Shown: positions 1 through 6,397, counted from the stretch's first letter. The stretch: 12,669 bases of DNA from Clostridiales bacterium (GCA_003457065.1 DMJQ01000120.1:23554-36222), one strand, 5' to 3'. Numbers and translations are program-made. Notes: generated by a model not told the origin, from the letters alone.

Positions 1-581
1 ATGATTGCTTTAACGCCCAATAAAACAAGCTCCGGCTTTTCAAGCATTATTCTGTGGTCAGCAGTAAGGTAAGGCTCGCATTCGGCGCCGTTGACCAGCA
101 GAACATCCATTTTTTTATCCTTTGGAGGACTTAACTTGACATGTGTTGGGAATGTTGCTCCTCCCATACCTGCCATTCCGGCTTCTTTGATAATTGCCAG
201 AATTTCTTCCTTTGAAAGGTCTTCTACTTTACCTTTCGGCTGAACAGATTCATGCACTTCGAATTTTCCGTCTGATTCTATGACTATACAATTAACCTTG
301 GAACCACCCGGTACATAATGTTGTTCGATTTTCTTAACTGTTCCAGAAACGCTTGAATGCACCGGTACTGAAACAAAGGCTTTTGATTCGCCTATCTTTT
401 GTCCAACTTTAACCGTATCACCTACAGCAACTAATGGGTCGCATGGTGCTCCTATATGCTGTGATAATGGTATAACAACAATTTTAGGATCAACTGCATT
501 TTCAATAGGCACATTTTGTGTTAGCGTCTTGTTTGTCGGAGGATGAACCCCGCCCTTAAATGTAAACAATTTTGTGCTCAT
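1..581 (-). CDS. rnfC: Electron transport complex protein RnfC, N-terminal part (truncated by window edge)
   Basis: RnfC is the peripheral NADH/FMN-binding subunit of the membrane Rnf complex, which couples ferredoxin:NAD+ electron transfer to ion pumping. The visible 193 codons begin MSTKLFTFKGGVHPP, the characteristic RnfC start. They continue through the barrel-sandwich-like region (VPVHSSVSGTVKKIEQH, about residues 71-87) into the flavin/NADH-binding region, with GMGGATFPTHVKLSPP at about 137-152 and LLVNGAECEPYLTADHRIM after it. The start at 581 is preceded by AGAGGTG at good spacing. The [4Fe-4S]-cluster motifs of RnfC lie beyond the left edge. rnfC is normally the first gene of rnfCDGEAB, so the rest of the operon probably lies to the left. 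The assignment is firm; completeness cannot be judged. Confidence 0.95.
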   Translation of the reverse strand, partial: MSTKLFTFKGGVHPPTNKTLTQNVPIENAVDPKIVVIPLSQHIGAPCDPLVAVGDTVKVGQKIGESKAFVSVPVHSSVSGTVKKIEQHYVPGGSKVNCIVIESDGKFEVHESVQPKGKVEDLSKEEILAIIKEAGMAGMGGATFPTHVKLSPPKDKKMDVLLVNGAECEPYLTADHRIMLEKPELVLLGVKAI

Positions 582-767
582 AATTTCACCTCTTGTTTTA
601 ATTGTTTTATATAAAAAATTATATAAAAAGTTATTTAATAATCAAACATATCGATTATAACAGATTATATTCAACTTTTAAACACCTTTTTTAATTATTT
701 TTCAAAATTTTATCATTAATTTGAACAAATTGCAACCTGTCTGTGCGGTTTTCACGTCATCGCTTTG
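582..767 (-). promoter_or_regulatory. Intergenic leader and probable promoter region of rnfC
   Basis: This 186-base gap between the HATPase stop and the rnfC start is very AT-rich. On the minus strand TATAAT appears twice, in the contexts GAATATAATC and GTTATAATCG. The second has a weak -35 (TTTAAA) 17 bases upstream. No strong hairpin followed by a U-tract separates the two genes, so read-through from the HATPase gene into rnfC is possible. The exact promoter is uncertain because of the base composition. Confidence 0.4.
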
Positions 768-1313
768 TTAAATATTTGATATGCTCCGCACGTTTTCATT
801 TACATATTCTCTTATCCACATCAGGATTTCCGTGTCGTTAATATCGCTCGCATCGAGTACTCTCTTTATCTCCGACGTGCTTAAAACAAACGTGCCTCCA
901 TCAGTAATATGTTTGTATATTAATTCACAACCTTTAAGTGAATTTATGATTGTCATAATTGTATCACCCATATTTCCGATAGGTGCTCTGTCTATATTAT
1001 TTCTTTCAAATAAACATTCAATTATAGTTCCTTCTCCCTGTTTTGAATCTATTTTTAAATACCCATTGCATCTCTCACATGCTTCCTTAAGCATGGGTAT
1101 GCCAAGTCCCACCTTTCTTGTTGTCCTGGTGGTAAAAAACGGATCGGTCACGAGATTTGTCATTTCACGGCTCATTCCCACTCCATTATCTTTTATGTTT
1201 ATTTTCAGACTGTTGTTTTTAATGCTGTCTTCTATAAATAATTCTATTAAAGTTGCTTTAGCTTTAACGCTGTTCATGACTATATCAAGTATGTGCATTG
1301 ATATTTCCTTCAT
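768..1313 (-). CDS. Stand-alone histidine-kinase-like ATPase (HATPase_c) protein
   Basis: This 181-residue protein is essentially one GHKL ATPase domain. The N box is HILDIVMNSVKA (Asn14), the G1 box DNGVGM is at 42-47, the F-like box DPFFTTR is at 57-63, and the G2 box GLGIPML follows at 69-75, with QGEGT at 92-96. There is no sensor, membrane segment, dimerisation helix or phospho-acceptor histidine, so it resembles anti-sigma or partner-switch ATPases more than a complete kinase. An upstream in-frame ATG at 1355 exists, but the start at 1313 has an excellent GGAGGAAAT ribosome-binding site and the family start MKEISMHILD. Comparable small ATPases are known beside iron hydrogenase and NADH-oxidoreductase genes in Clostridia, and here one precedes rnfC, suggesting a role in regulating redox genes. 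That role is inference. Confidence 0.85.
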   Translation of the reverse strand: MKEISMHILDIVMNSVKAKATLIELFIEDSIKNNSLKINIKDNGVGMSREMTNLVTDPFFTTRTTRKVGLGIPMLKEACERCNGYLKIDSKQGEGTIIECLFERNNIDRAPIGNMGDTIMTIINSLKGCELIYKHITDGGTFVLSTSEIKRVLDASDINDTEILMWIREYVNENVRSISNI

Positions 1314-1357
1314 ATTTCCTCCATGTAACATAATATCATCAAAACACAGCTGCATAA

Positions 1358-1386
1358 ATTATAAATCCGTGCAGCTGACTTTTCAA
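1358..1386 (-). promoter_or_regulatory. Sigma-A-type promoter of the HATPase gene with flanking inverted repeat
   Basis: On the minus strand TTGAAA (1381-1386) is followed after exactly 17 bases by TATAAT (1358-1363), 45 bases upstream of the chosen start. A perfect 8-base inverted repeat, CAGCTGCA (1347-1354) and TGCAGCTG (1370-1377), brackets the -10 element, as an operator would. Confidence 0.8.
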
Positions 1387-1388
1387 TG

Positions 1389-1564
1389 CGCTGCATAAGA
1401 CCTACCGCCATTTTTTTCTCCCTTACGGTCGAAAAAATGGGGTTAGGGCGATTGCAGGCTACATCACAAATTTGTTTGCTCCCTCCGGTCGCACAAATTT
1501 GGATTACGCTGCATAAGACCTACCGATGTTTTTCAGAAAGAGTGCTCTGAAAAACATCGGTAGG
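1389..1564. repeat. Intergenic cluster of three hairpins with 19-base direct repeats
   Basis: The 19-mer cgctgcataagacctaccg occurs at 1389-1407 and 1507-1525. Three hairpins follow one another. The first has arms 1408-1416 and 1432-1440, extendable outward with bulges to 1401-1447. The second has arms 1467-1475 and 1493-1501. The third has arms 1519-1537 and 1546-1564, a perfect 19-base-pair stem with an 8-base loop. The loops of the first two are nearly the same (tctcccttacggtcg and ttgctccctccggtcgc) while their stems differ in sequence. None is followed by a U-tract on either strand, so they are not simple terminators. No coding potential is seen. Confidence 0.8.
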
Positions 1565-1569
1565 ACAAT

Positions 1570-1602
1570 AAAAAAACCGAAAAAGCAGCATCGCTTTTGC
1601 GG
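1570..1602 (-). terminator. Rho-independent terminator of the 52-codon gene
   Basis: Read on the minus strand, CCGCAAAAGC (1593-1602) pairs with GCTTTTTCGG (1577-1586) around a six-base loop with one mismatch, and is followed by a run of seven T (1570-1576). The next gene upstream on that strand is the small ORF ending at 1734. Confidence 0.8.
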
Positions 1603-1733
1603 CTAAGATTAACATATGTATTTTTTACAGGACGAATATTATGTGAAAAACACCAAGGCAAAACAAAATGATTTGACTGCCAATAGCACATAATTCGACC
1701 ACACTATAAAAAAGACAATATATTACTGTATTC

Positions 1734-1892
1734 TTAAGTGAAAGATAAACGATTCATCAACTGCTTACATGTTTTATTAACTTGAAAAAGGGCAGACTTA
1801 TCCCCTGAATCAGTAATTTTAAATGCGGAATTTCTGATGTTTTCAATATTAATAATTATGTTATAAAGCGCAGTTGACATGTTGTTCATCAT
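1734..1892 (-). CDS. Small uncharacterised protein (52 aa)
   Basis: The ORF begins ATGATG directly after AAGGAGGTGAA, a near-ideal ribosome-binding site, and encodes 52 residues beginning MMNNMSTALYNIIINIENIR and ending KTCKQLMNRLSFT. It has its own consensus promoter (1928-1956) and a terminator (1570-1602), making a monocistronic unit of about 350 bases. The N-terminal half is moderately hydrophobic and likely helical and the C-terminal half is basic; it has one cysteine and no signal peptide or clear membrane helix. I do not recognise a family. The 130 bases between stop and terminator have no ORF and could act as a 3' RNA. Expression is very likely from the signals; that the peptide is the functional product is less certain. 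Confidence 0.7.
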   Translation of the reverse strand: MMNNMSTALYNIIINIENIRNSAFKITDSGDKSALFQVNKTCKQLMNRLSFT

Positions 1893-1927
1893 TTCACCTC
1901 CTTAGTTCAAATTATTTTACATACATA

Positions 1928-1956
1928 AGTATATTCGCAAAGATATATATTGTCAA
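1928..1956 (-). promoter_or_regulatory. Near-perfect sigma-A promoter of the 52-codon gene
   Basis: TTGACA (1951-1956) and TATACT (1928-1933) are separated by exactly 17 bases on the minus strand, about 36 bases upstream of the start codon. Confidence 0.9.
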
Positions 1957-2078
1957 TCGATAAATATAATTTTACAACAATCAGTCAGGTCTTTCCTGGG
2001 AAGCCTTAACTCTCCGATTTAATCTTACAGAATCATAAATTTTTAAATTTTATATAACGCATCTCCTGTATCCCGGTT

Positions 2079-2408
2079 TTATTTTTCTGTTAATTTGCTT
2101 GTGCCCCAATTGCTCATGCTTTCCAATATGGGCAGCAGGGATTCGCTCAGCTTGGTCAGCGAATACTCAACCTTGGGAGGTATCTGCGAATATGCTTCCC
2201 TGTGTATGAATCCGTCTGCTTCCAGCTCTTTCAGCTGCTGGCTCAGCATCTTATGGGTAATTTTATTCAGGGATTTTTTTATTTCACCGTACCTCATAAC
2301 TTTTTCCCGCAATAAATGCCAGAGAATGATTAATTTCCACTTGCCGGCAATTAAATCTAAGGTGTATTCAATCAAGCAGCTGCGGTTTATTTCGTCTTTG
2401 ATTTCCAT
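2079..2408 (-). CDS. HxlR-family winged-helix transcriptional regulator
   Basis: A 109-residue protein that matches HxlR regulators end to end: RSCLIEYTLDLIAGKWKLIILWHLL (about 9-33), the recognition-helix region ITHKMLSQQLKELEADGFIHREAY, the wing QIPPKVEYSLT and the terminal helix PILESMSNWG. Cys11 is at the place of the N-terminal redox-sensing cysteine in HxlR proteins such as HypR and YodB, so sensing of quinones or electrophiles is plausible. Two earlier ATGs in frame (2429 and 2459) would place the operator-like repeats inside the gene. The chosen start has only a weak AGGG upstream, so the N-terminus is uncertain. It is divergent from a pirin gene, its likely target. A TATAAT (2480-2485, minus strand) could serve as -10. 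Confidence 0.9.
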   Translation of the reverse strand: MEIKDEINRSCLIEYTLDLIAGKWKLIILWHLLREKVMRYGEIKKSLNKITHKMLSQQLKELEADGFIHREAYSQIPPKVEYSLTKLSESLLPILESMSNWGTSKLTEK

Positions 2409-2435
2409 TCCATTACTTTCCCTTTGCATAGTATC

Positions 2436-2481
2436 GCACTTAAAAGTGCATACTTGCACTACGCATTATTTTTGATATTAT
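2436..2481. promoter_or_regulatory. Operator-like repeats and promoter between hxlR and pirin
   Basis: Two overlapping inverted repeats share a half-site: gcactt-aa-aagtgc (2436-2449) and agtgca-tact-tgcact (2445-2460). The second covers TTGCAC (2454-2459), a possible -35 for the plus-strand pirin gene, 16 bases before TATTAT (2476-2481). A repressor bound here would block pirin transcription and also sit in the leader of its own gene. Confidence 0.6.
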
Positions 2482-2548
2482 TATAGCATAAGGAAGAATC
2501 GAAATAAAGGACATTTAAATATAAATAAAGAAATAACAGGAGGAAAAT

Positions 2549-3020
2549 ATGTTAAGAAGAATAGATAATACCAAAATGGGAAGCAGCGATTTAGGATGGC
2601 TGAAAAGCAAATTTCATTTTTCATTTGCGGAATATTACAATCCGTTCAATCTGAATTTTGGAACATTAAGAGTAATAAATGATGACCTGGTAAAGCCGGG
2701 CACAGGTTTCGACACACATCCTCACAGGGATATGGAAATTGTATCATATGTTGTTGACGGGAAACTGACTCATGGGGACAGCATGGGGAATAAAAATACA
2801 TTGTCACGAGGACATGTTCAATATATGAGTGCCGGCACAGGAGTGCTACACAGCGAGCATACATGTTTCGGAGGAGTTAAACGGTCAGGGCGTAGGAAAA
2901 TTGCTGTTAAAAGAGCTGATTGACTGGGCAAGAAAGGAAAACAAAAAGATAATTCCTCTTTGTCCGTATTCAAAAGCGCAAATGGAAAAAAACGAGGAAT
3001 ATCGTGATATGATATATTAA
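2549..3020 (+). pseudogene. Pirin N-terminal half fused out of frame to GNAT acetyltransferase C-terminus
   Basis: From an ATG at 2549 with a strong AGGAGG site, the first 106 codons are a good pirin N-terminal cupin: FNLNFGTLRVINDDLV, the metal-binding FDTHPHRDMEIVSYV (His57, His59 in that stretch), HGDSMGN and QYMSAGTGVLHSEH. After HSEH at about 2866 the pirin match stops and the frame ends at 2923 with 18 unrelated residues. From the same point another frame continues as HVSEELNGQGVGKLLLKEL, then KKIIPLCPYSKAQMEKNEEYRDMIY, ending at 3020. That is the C-terminal half of a small COG2388-type GNAT acetyltransferase, including the acetyl-CoA-loop-like NGQGVGK. Both the pirin C-terminal half and the GNAT N-terminal half are missing. 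A deletion joining two once-adjacent genes explains this. Neither part is likely to be functional. Confidence 0.85.
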
Positions 3021-3044
3021 ACAAAGTACGTTTTATGTAGTTTA

Positions 3045-3067
3045 AGCTGCGGTTATATGCCACAGCT
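3045..3067. terminator. Weak convergent terminator hairpin
   Basis: AGCTGCGG (3045-3052) pairs with CCACAGCT (3060-3067) with one mismatch and a 7-base loop, followed on the plus strand by ATTTTCGTTT. It lies between two convergent units and overlaps the stop of the minus-strand gene. The U-tract is poor. Confidence 0.4.
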
Positions 3068-3722
3068 ATTTTCGTTTAAATATTAAAAATGTTATTATCA
3101 GAAACACAATATAAATAGCAAGGGGAGCGATGAACTCTGCAGACAGGGGATTATCTACAGCTCTTCCCATGAAAATTACAGGTATCATGCCCGGTGTGAC
3201 ACCAAGCAATGTACCCAGTATATACTGTGGATAGCTCATTCCGGTAGAACCCATAAATATGCTCGTAAGATCGGCCGGAGGTCCTTTTATGACTCTGACA
3301 ACAAAACTGCTGAATATGCTGTTGCTGTTTCCGAATTGTATTATTTTGCCGGCATATTTATTTTCGGATAAAACTTCAAATATCTTGCCTTTGCTTATCC
3401 GCCTGCCGATAAAAAACCCAATAGTCATTTCAATTGTAAGTCCTGCATAAGATATTAACACAGCGTAAAAAGCCGGGAACATCATTCCGGTTGCAATGTA
3501 CAGCGCTACAAGCGGGATAACCATTACAATCGGTTTTATTGTATATATAAGCAATATTACAAAAATTGTCTTTGTATACGATTCTTTTGTACGATCCAAT
3601 ATGTCTGTAAGTGTTTTTAATGAGAGAGGGGCAAGCTCTCTGAAAAGACCGATTATTATAATTAATATTAAAATAGCTGATGCAATAATAACGGTTTTTT
3701 GAAATTTGTTTAAACTTTTCAT
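3066..3722 (-). CDS. TVP38/TMEM64 family (DedA/VTT-like) membrane protein
   Basis: A 218-residue integral membrane protein. A hydrophobic helix follows a short basic N-terminus (VIIASAILILIIIIGLF, about 11-27). Several more segments follow, with the VTT/SNARE-associated family core IPLVALYIATGMMFPAFYAVLISYAGLTIEMTIGFFIGRR and the conserved re-entrant motif GPPADLTSIFMGSTGMSYPQYILGTLLGVTPGMIPVIFMG. The C-terminus is FLIIFLIFKRK-like. Members of this family are implicated in lipid scrambling or transport and envelope homeostasis; the substrate here is unknown. AGGTG precedes the ATG. It lies 27 bases downstream of the DUF1836 gene on the same strand, probably as one operon. Length is normal and no damage is visible. 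Confidence 0.9.
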   Translation of the reverse strand: MKSLNKFQKTVIIASAILILIIIIGLFRELAPLSLKTLTDILDRTKESYTKTIFVILLIYTIKPIVMVIPLVALYIATGMMFPAFYAVLISYAGLTIEMTIGFFIGRRISKGKIFEVLSENKYAGKIIQFGNSNSIFSSFVVRVIKGPPADLTSIFMGSTGMSYPQYILGTLLGVTPGMIPVIFMGRAVDNPLSAEFIAPLAIYIVFLIITFLIFKRK

Positions 3723-3749
3723 TGCAGTTCACCTGATGAACAAATTTTA

Positions 3750-4352
3750 CTATATCTTTTTATCACGTTTCTCGTGCTTATCATGCTTTTTGCTGTCGGA
3801 TAAATAGTCCGTGAGTTTTTCAATAATCACTTTATAAGTATTAGCTCGTGATGAAAGCAGCATAATAAAAAGGAATGTAATTTCATCATCATCAAAACCA
3901 TCATGGCAGTTTTCATATATGTATCTTGCCATATCTTCAAGCTCATTTTCCAGATTTAATACTTCCTTTTGCTCGGATGATAAAAAAACTTTATATAACT
4001 CGTTAATATCATCTCCGCTAAAATGATTTTTCTCATATTGACTAAGTATAGTCTTTACATCTTCAAGGGATAATATTTGCTTTAAATAAAATATGTAAAT
4101 TAAGGAGATAATATGCTGAGGACAGTATTTTTTATTTTCCGGCTTCGGAATAAGTTCGCTTTTAACGTAATTATTTATCATCGATTTAGTAAGTATTTTA
4201 TCTTTTGAATTCCGTTTGTTCTGTTCCAGATTTTCATTCATGAATGAAAGTGCCTGATCCATATATAAATTAATATTTGGAATTTTAGAACTTTCAATTT
4301 GATTTAAAAACTCGGTGTTTTTTACAAAACTTAATAATTCTTCTAATTTCAT
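3750..4352 (-). CDS. DUF1836 domain protein (MerR-like HTH family)
   Basis: A 200-residue protein with the DUF1836 signature. IPNINLYMDQALSFMNENL (about 24-42) is followed by ILTKSMINNYVKSELIPKPENKKYCPQHI and LIYIFYLKQILSLEDVKTIL. The TKSMINNYVK...P..KKY pattern resembles the first helix-turn-helix of MerR-type DNA-binding domains, so a regulatory role is commonly assumed for this Firmicutes family; no target is established. The C-terminus is a highly charged Lys/Asp/His tail (SDSKKHDKHEKRDKKI). The start has a GAGGAG site six to seven bases away and a consensus promoter at 4388-4416. It is the first gene of an operon with the TVP38-like gene, and divergent from the hemolysin III gene. Confidence 0.88.
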   Translation of the reverse strand: MKLEELLSFVKNTEFLNQIESSKIPNINLYMDQALSFMNENLEQNKRNSKDKILTKSMINNYVKSELIPKPENKKYCPQHIISLIYIFYLKQILSLEDVKTILSQYEKNHFSGDDINELYKVFLSSEQKEVLNLENELEDMARYIYENCHDGFDDDEITFLFIMLLSSRANTYKVIIEKLTDYLSDSKKHDKHEKRDKKI

Positions 4353-4387
4353 AGTATACTCCTCACATAAGTATAGTAATATGCAAT

Positions 4388-4416
4388 ATTATATGGCATA
4401 AAAAAATTTTTTTCAA
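4388..4416 (-). promoter_or_regulatory. Promoter of the DUF1836-TVP38 operon
   Basis: Minus strand TTGAAA (4411-4416), a 17-base spacer, then TATAAT (4388-4393). Its -35 lies only seven bases from the -35 of the divergent promoter at 4424, so the two polymerases would compete for overlapping sites. Confidence 0.85.
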
Positions 4417-4423
4417 GTCGGCA

Positions 4424-4452
4424 TTGACTTTTATTTAAAACAGGAATACAAT
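4424..4452 (+). promoter_or_regulatory. Promoter of the hemolysin III family gene
   Basis: TTGACT (4424-4429), a 17-base spacer, then TACAAT (4447-4452). It lies about 30 bases upstream of the AGGAGG site at 4483-4488. Confidence 0.85.
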
Positions 4453-4487
4453 AACTATATCATATAGTTTTGGAAACTATGTAGGAG

Positions 4488-5144
4488 GTGTTATTTACGA
4501 ATACTGATAAAAAAGAATTAACAAGTGCGTATACGCATTTAGGAGGTGCCATCTTTGGAATCATCGGAACGGCTTTGCTTATAAGCAATTCGAAAAATTC
4601 CACTAATACTGCAACTACAGCCGCTTTCATGATATTTGGCATCAGCATGATTTTAATGTATTCTACAAGTACAATTTATCATTTTATTGATAAGTCAAAG
4701 GAAAAAGCTAAACGTGTAATGAGAAAGCTTGACCACATTATGATATTTGTTTTTGTGGCTGGAAGTTATACACCTATCTGTCTTCTCATTCTGAACAATA
4801 GTATCGGTTACAAGCTTCTGATACTTGTTTGGTCAATAACGCTGGTCGGTACTGTTATAAAGCTCTGCTGGATTACCGCTCCCAACTGGGTAAGTTCTTT
4901 GCTGTACATATTGATGGGATGGCTGGCTGTTTGGGTTTTATCTCCACTTGCAAGCAAAATGCCGCCCGGCGGAATGTACTGGCTTTTTTCAGGCGGGATA
5001 TTTTATACAATAGGCGGTGTGATTTACGGGCTGAAAAGGCCGAATATAAATGACACATACTTTGGATTTCATGAGCTGTTTCACATATTTGTGCTTTTAG
5101 GTTCTCTATGTCACTACATCATGATGTATCTTTACTTCGTATAA
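4488..5144 (+). CDS. Hemolysin III / PAQR family membrane protein with abnormal start
   Basis: This is a seven-helix protein of the HlyIII (YqfA/PAQR) family, about 218 residues. The conserved zinc-site elements are present: STIYHFID (His65), KLDHIMIF (Asp82, His83) and, near the C-terminus, FHELFHIFVLLGSLCHY (His195, His199, His209). Family function is unsettled; bacterial members are put in membrane or lipid homeostasis. The start is odd. The only standard start in frame is GTG at 4488, which overlaps the AGGAGG sequence itself (4483-4488), and an in-frame TAG lies just upstream. The codon at the ideal distance, 4497, is ACG, and the next ATG is about 45 codons in. Either ACG is used or the ATG has mutated. 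The body shows no frameshift. Confidence 0.88.
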   Translation: MLFTNTDKKELTSAYTHLGGAIFGIIGTALLISNSKNSTNTATTAAFMIFGISMILMYSTSTIYHFIDKSKEKAKRVMRKLDHIMIFVFVAGSYTPICLLILNNSIGYKLLILVWSITLVGTVIKLCWITAPNWVSSLLYILMGWLAVWVLSPLASKMPPGGMYWLFSGGIFYTIGGVIYGLKRPNINDTYFGFHELFHIFVLLGSLCHYIMMYLYFV

Positions 5145-5185
5145 TATATTGAAAATCTAACGTTTTTTGATAACTGATAATCGAA

Positions 5186-5206
5186 TGGGGCAAATCTGGG
5201 GCAAAT
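5186..5206. repeat. Tandem tggggcaaat repeats at the integrase end (probable att region)
   Basis: tggggcaaat occurs at 5186-5195 and again at 5197-5206, an 11-base period, just outside the stop codon of the integrase. Short direct repeats in this position are usual for arm-type binding sites of tyrosine recombinases, so the island's left attachment site probably lies between 5145 and 5220. The core itself cannot be placed without the other end. Confidence 0.5.
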
Positions 5207-5220
5207 TAGAATGAATTAAT

Positions 5221-6369
5221 TTAATTTGCCTGTATGTCTTTTATTATTCTATCAAAGTTTGTTGCACTCTGTTTATCAAATTCCTCTATGCTATGAGTGT
5301 AAGTGTCCAGCGTTATAGCTATGCTTGAGTGCCCAAGTCTTTTAGACACAACAGCTGGATTTGTCCCGGCATGTATTAATAAAGTTGCTTGAAGATGTCT
5401 CAAATCATGAAATCTTATATCAGGCAGATTATTTTTCTTTAGCAACCTTTTAAATGCCAATGGAAGAGGACTTCTTGAAAGTGGCTTTTGTGTTTTGTGA
5501 GACCAAAATATTTGTTTTGTAATGGGGATATATGACATACTATCAATATGCTTTCTTAAAGTTTCCATCACAAAATCAGGAGCATAAATCTTCCTGTTTG
5601 AAGTTTCGGTTTTTGGAGGCGTAACTCCTTGAATTATTTTGCCGTCTTTATCGCGTATTTCCCCAATTTGCTTGTCAATGTTAATTGTGCCATTTTTAAA
5701 ATCGATATCATCAATAGTCAATGCTCTTATTTCACTAAGTCTCAACCCACAGCCTAAAGCTAACTCGTAAGCTGTTTTATGCATAATATTTTTTTCATTC
5801 TCAATTGCGGTAAATAATCTTTTCATATCATCATGGCTTAATAATTCATCAAAATTTTTCTTTTCTATTTTTATTCTTTCAACACCGATCATAGGATTAT
5901 CTTTAATGAAGCCCCACTTAATACTTAAGGCAAAAGTTTTGTTCAATACAACGTGGATAAATTTCATGGAACCTGGACTTAACTTTTTGCTTGTTTCGTT
6001 CATGAATTTTTGAATATGGTATGTTGTTATGGCTGATGTTTTCATTTCTCCAAAAGCTGGTAAAATATAATTATTGTAATTTTGTTTATATAAACTCTGT
6101 GTTCTGACCTTACAATTTACCATCACATATTCGTCATATACCATCTGTGCCAGTTCACCAAATTTAATATTTTCGTTAGAACCTATTTTGCCCGACATGA
6201 CATCAACTTCAAATTTTTTATGTGCATCATTAACTTCTTTAGGATATTTTTTATCCTCTATATCCTTCTCGGATAGTTTTTTGTAACAGAAATAATTTTG
6301 AGTATAATTTACTCCGGCTTTTCGGACCCGGAATCGGTATTTACCATCACCACGGTATTCAATACTCAT
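5221..6369 (-). CDS. int: Tyrosine recombinase / integrase
   Basis: A 382-residue phage- or ICE-type site-specific recombinase. The N-terminal arm-binding AP2-like domain (YRGDGKYRFRVRKAGVNYTQNYF, about 5-27) is followed by a SAM-like core-binding domain (about 70-165) and the catalytic domain. The catalytic set is complete: Arg210 (CGLRLSEIRAL), Lys253 (PPKTETSNR), His321 and Arg324 (FHDLRH), His347 (LGHSS) and nucleophile Tyr357 (DTYTHS). It inserts and excises the island by strand exchange at att sites. The ATG at 6369 has a strong AAAGGAGG site. The gene reads outward to the left boundary, with the excisionase-like gene upstream, the usual arrangement in Firmicutes prophages. It appears intact and potentially active. 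Confidence 0.95.
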   Translation of the reverse strand: MSIEYRGDGKYRFRVRKAGVNYTQNYFCYKKLSEKDIEDKKYPKEVNDAHKKFEVDVMSGKIGSNENIKFGELAQMVYDEYVMVNCKVRTQSLYKQNYNNYILPAFGEMKTSAITTYHIQKFMNETSKKLSPGSMKFIHVVLNKTFALSIKWGFIKDNPMIGVERIKIEKKNFDELLSHDDMKRLFTAIENEKNIMHKTAYELALGCGLRLSEIRALTIDDIDFKNGTINIDKQIGEIRDKDGKIIQGVTPPKTETSNRKIYAPDFVMETLRKHIDSMSYIPITKQIFWSHKTQKPLSRSPLPLAFKRLLKKNNLPDIRFHDLRHLQATLLIHAGTNPAVVSKRLGHSSIAITLDTYTHSIEEFDKQSATNFDRIIKDIQAN

Positions 6370-6397
6370 TTATTTTTCCTCCTTTTGTGTATATCAT

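Noticed and set aside
764..782. Rex-type operator upstream of rnfC
   Set aside because: ttgttaa is present but the second half-site (ttgata) does not match TTAACAA, and it lies over the stop codon of the HATPase gene, far from the rnfC promoter.
781..1398. 205-codon ORF on the plus strand
   Set aside because: It is the antisense shadow of the HATPase gene; it has no ribosome-binding site and its protein is compositionally odd.
1389..1564. CRISPR-like array
   Set aside because: Only two copies of the 19-mer are present, 118 bases apart, with hairpins rather than uniform spacers, and no cas genes.
2829..3020. Independent 63-codon acetyltransferase gene starting at GTG 2829
   Set aside because: The GTG lies inside pirin sequence and the first dozen residues are pirin DNA read in another frame. 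Only the C-terminal GNAT part is genuine, so it is a remnant.
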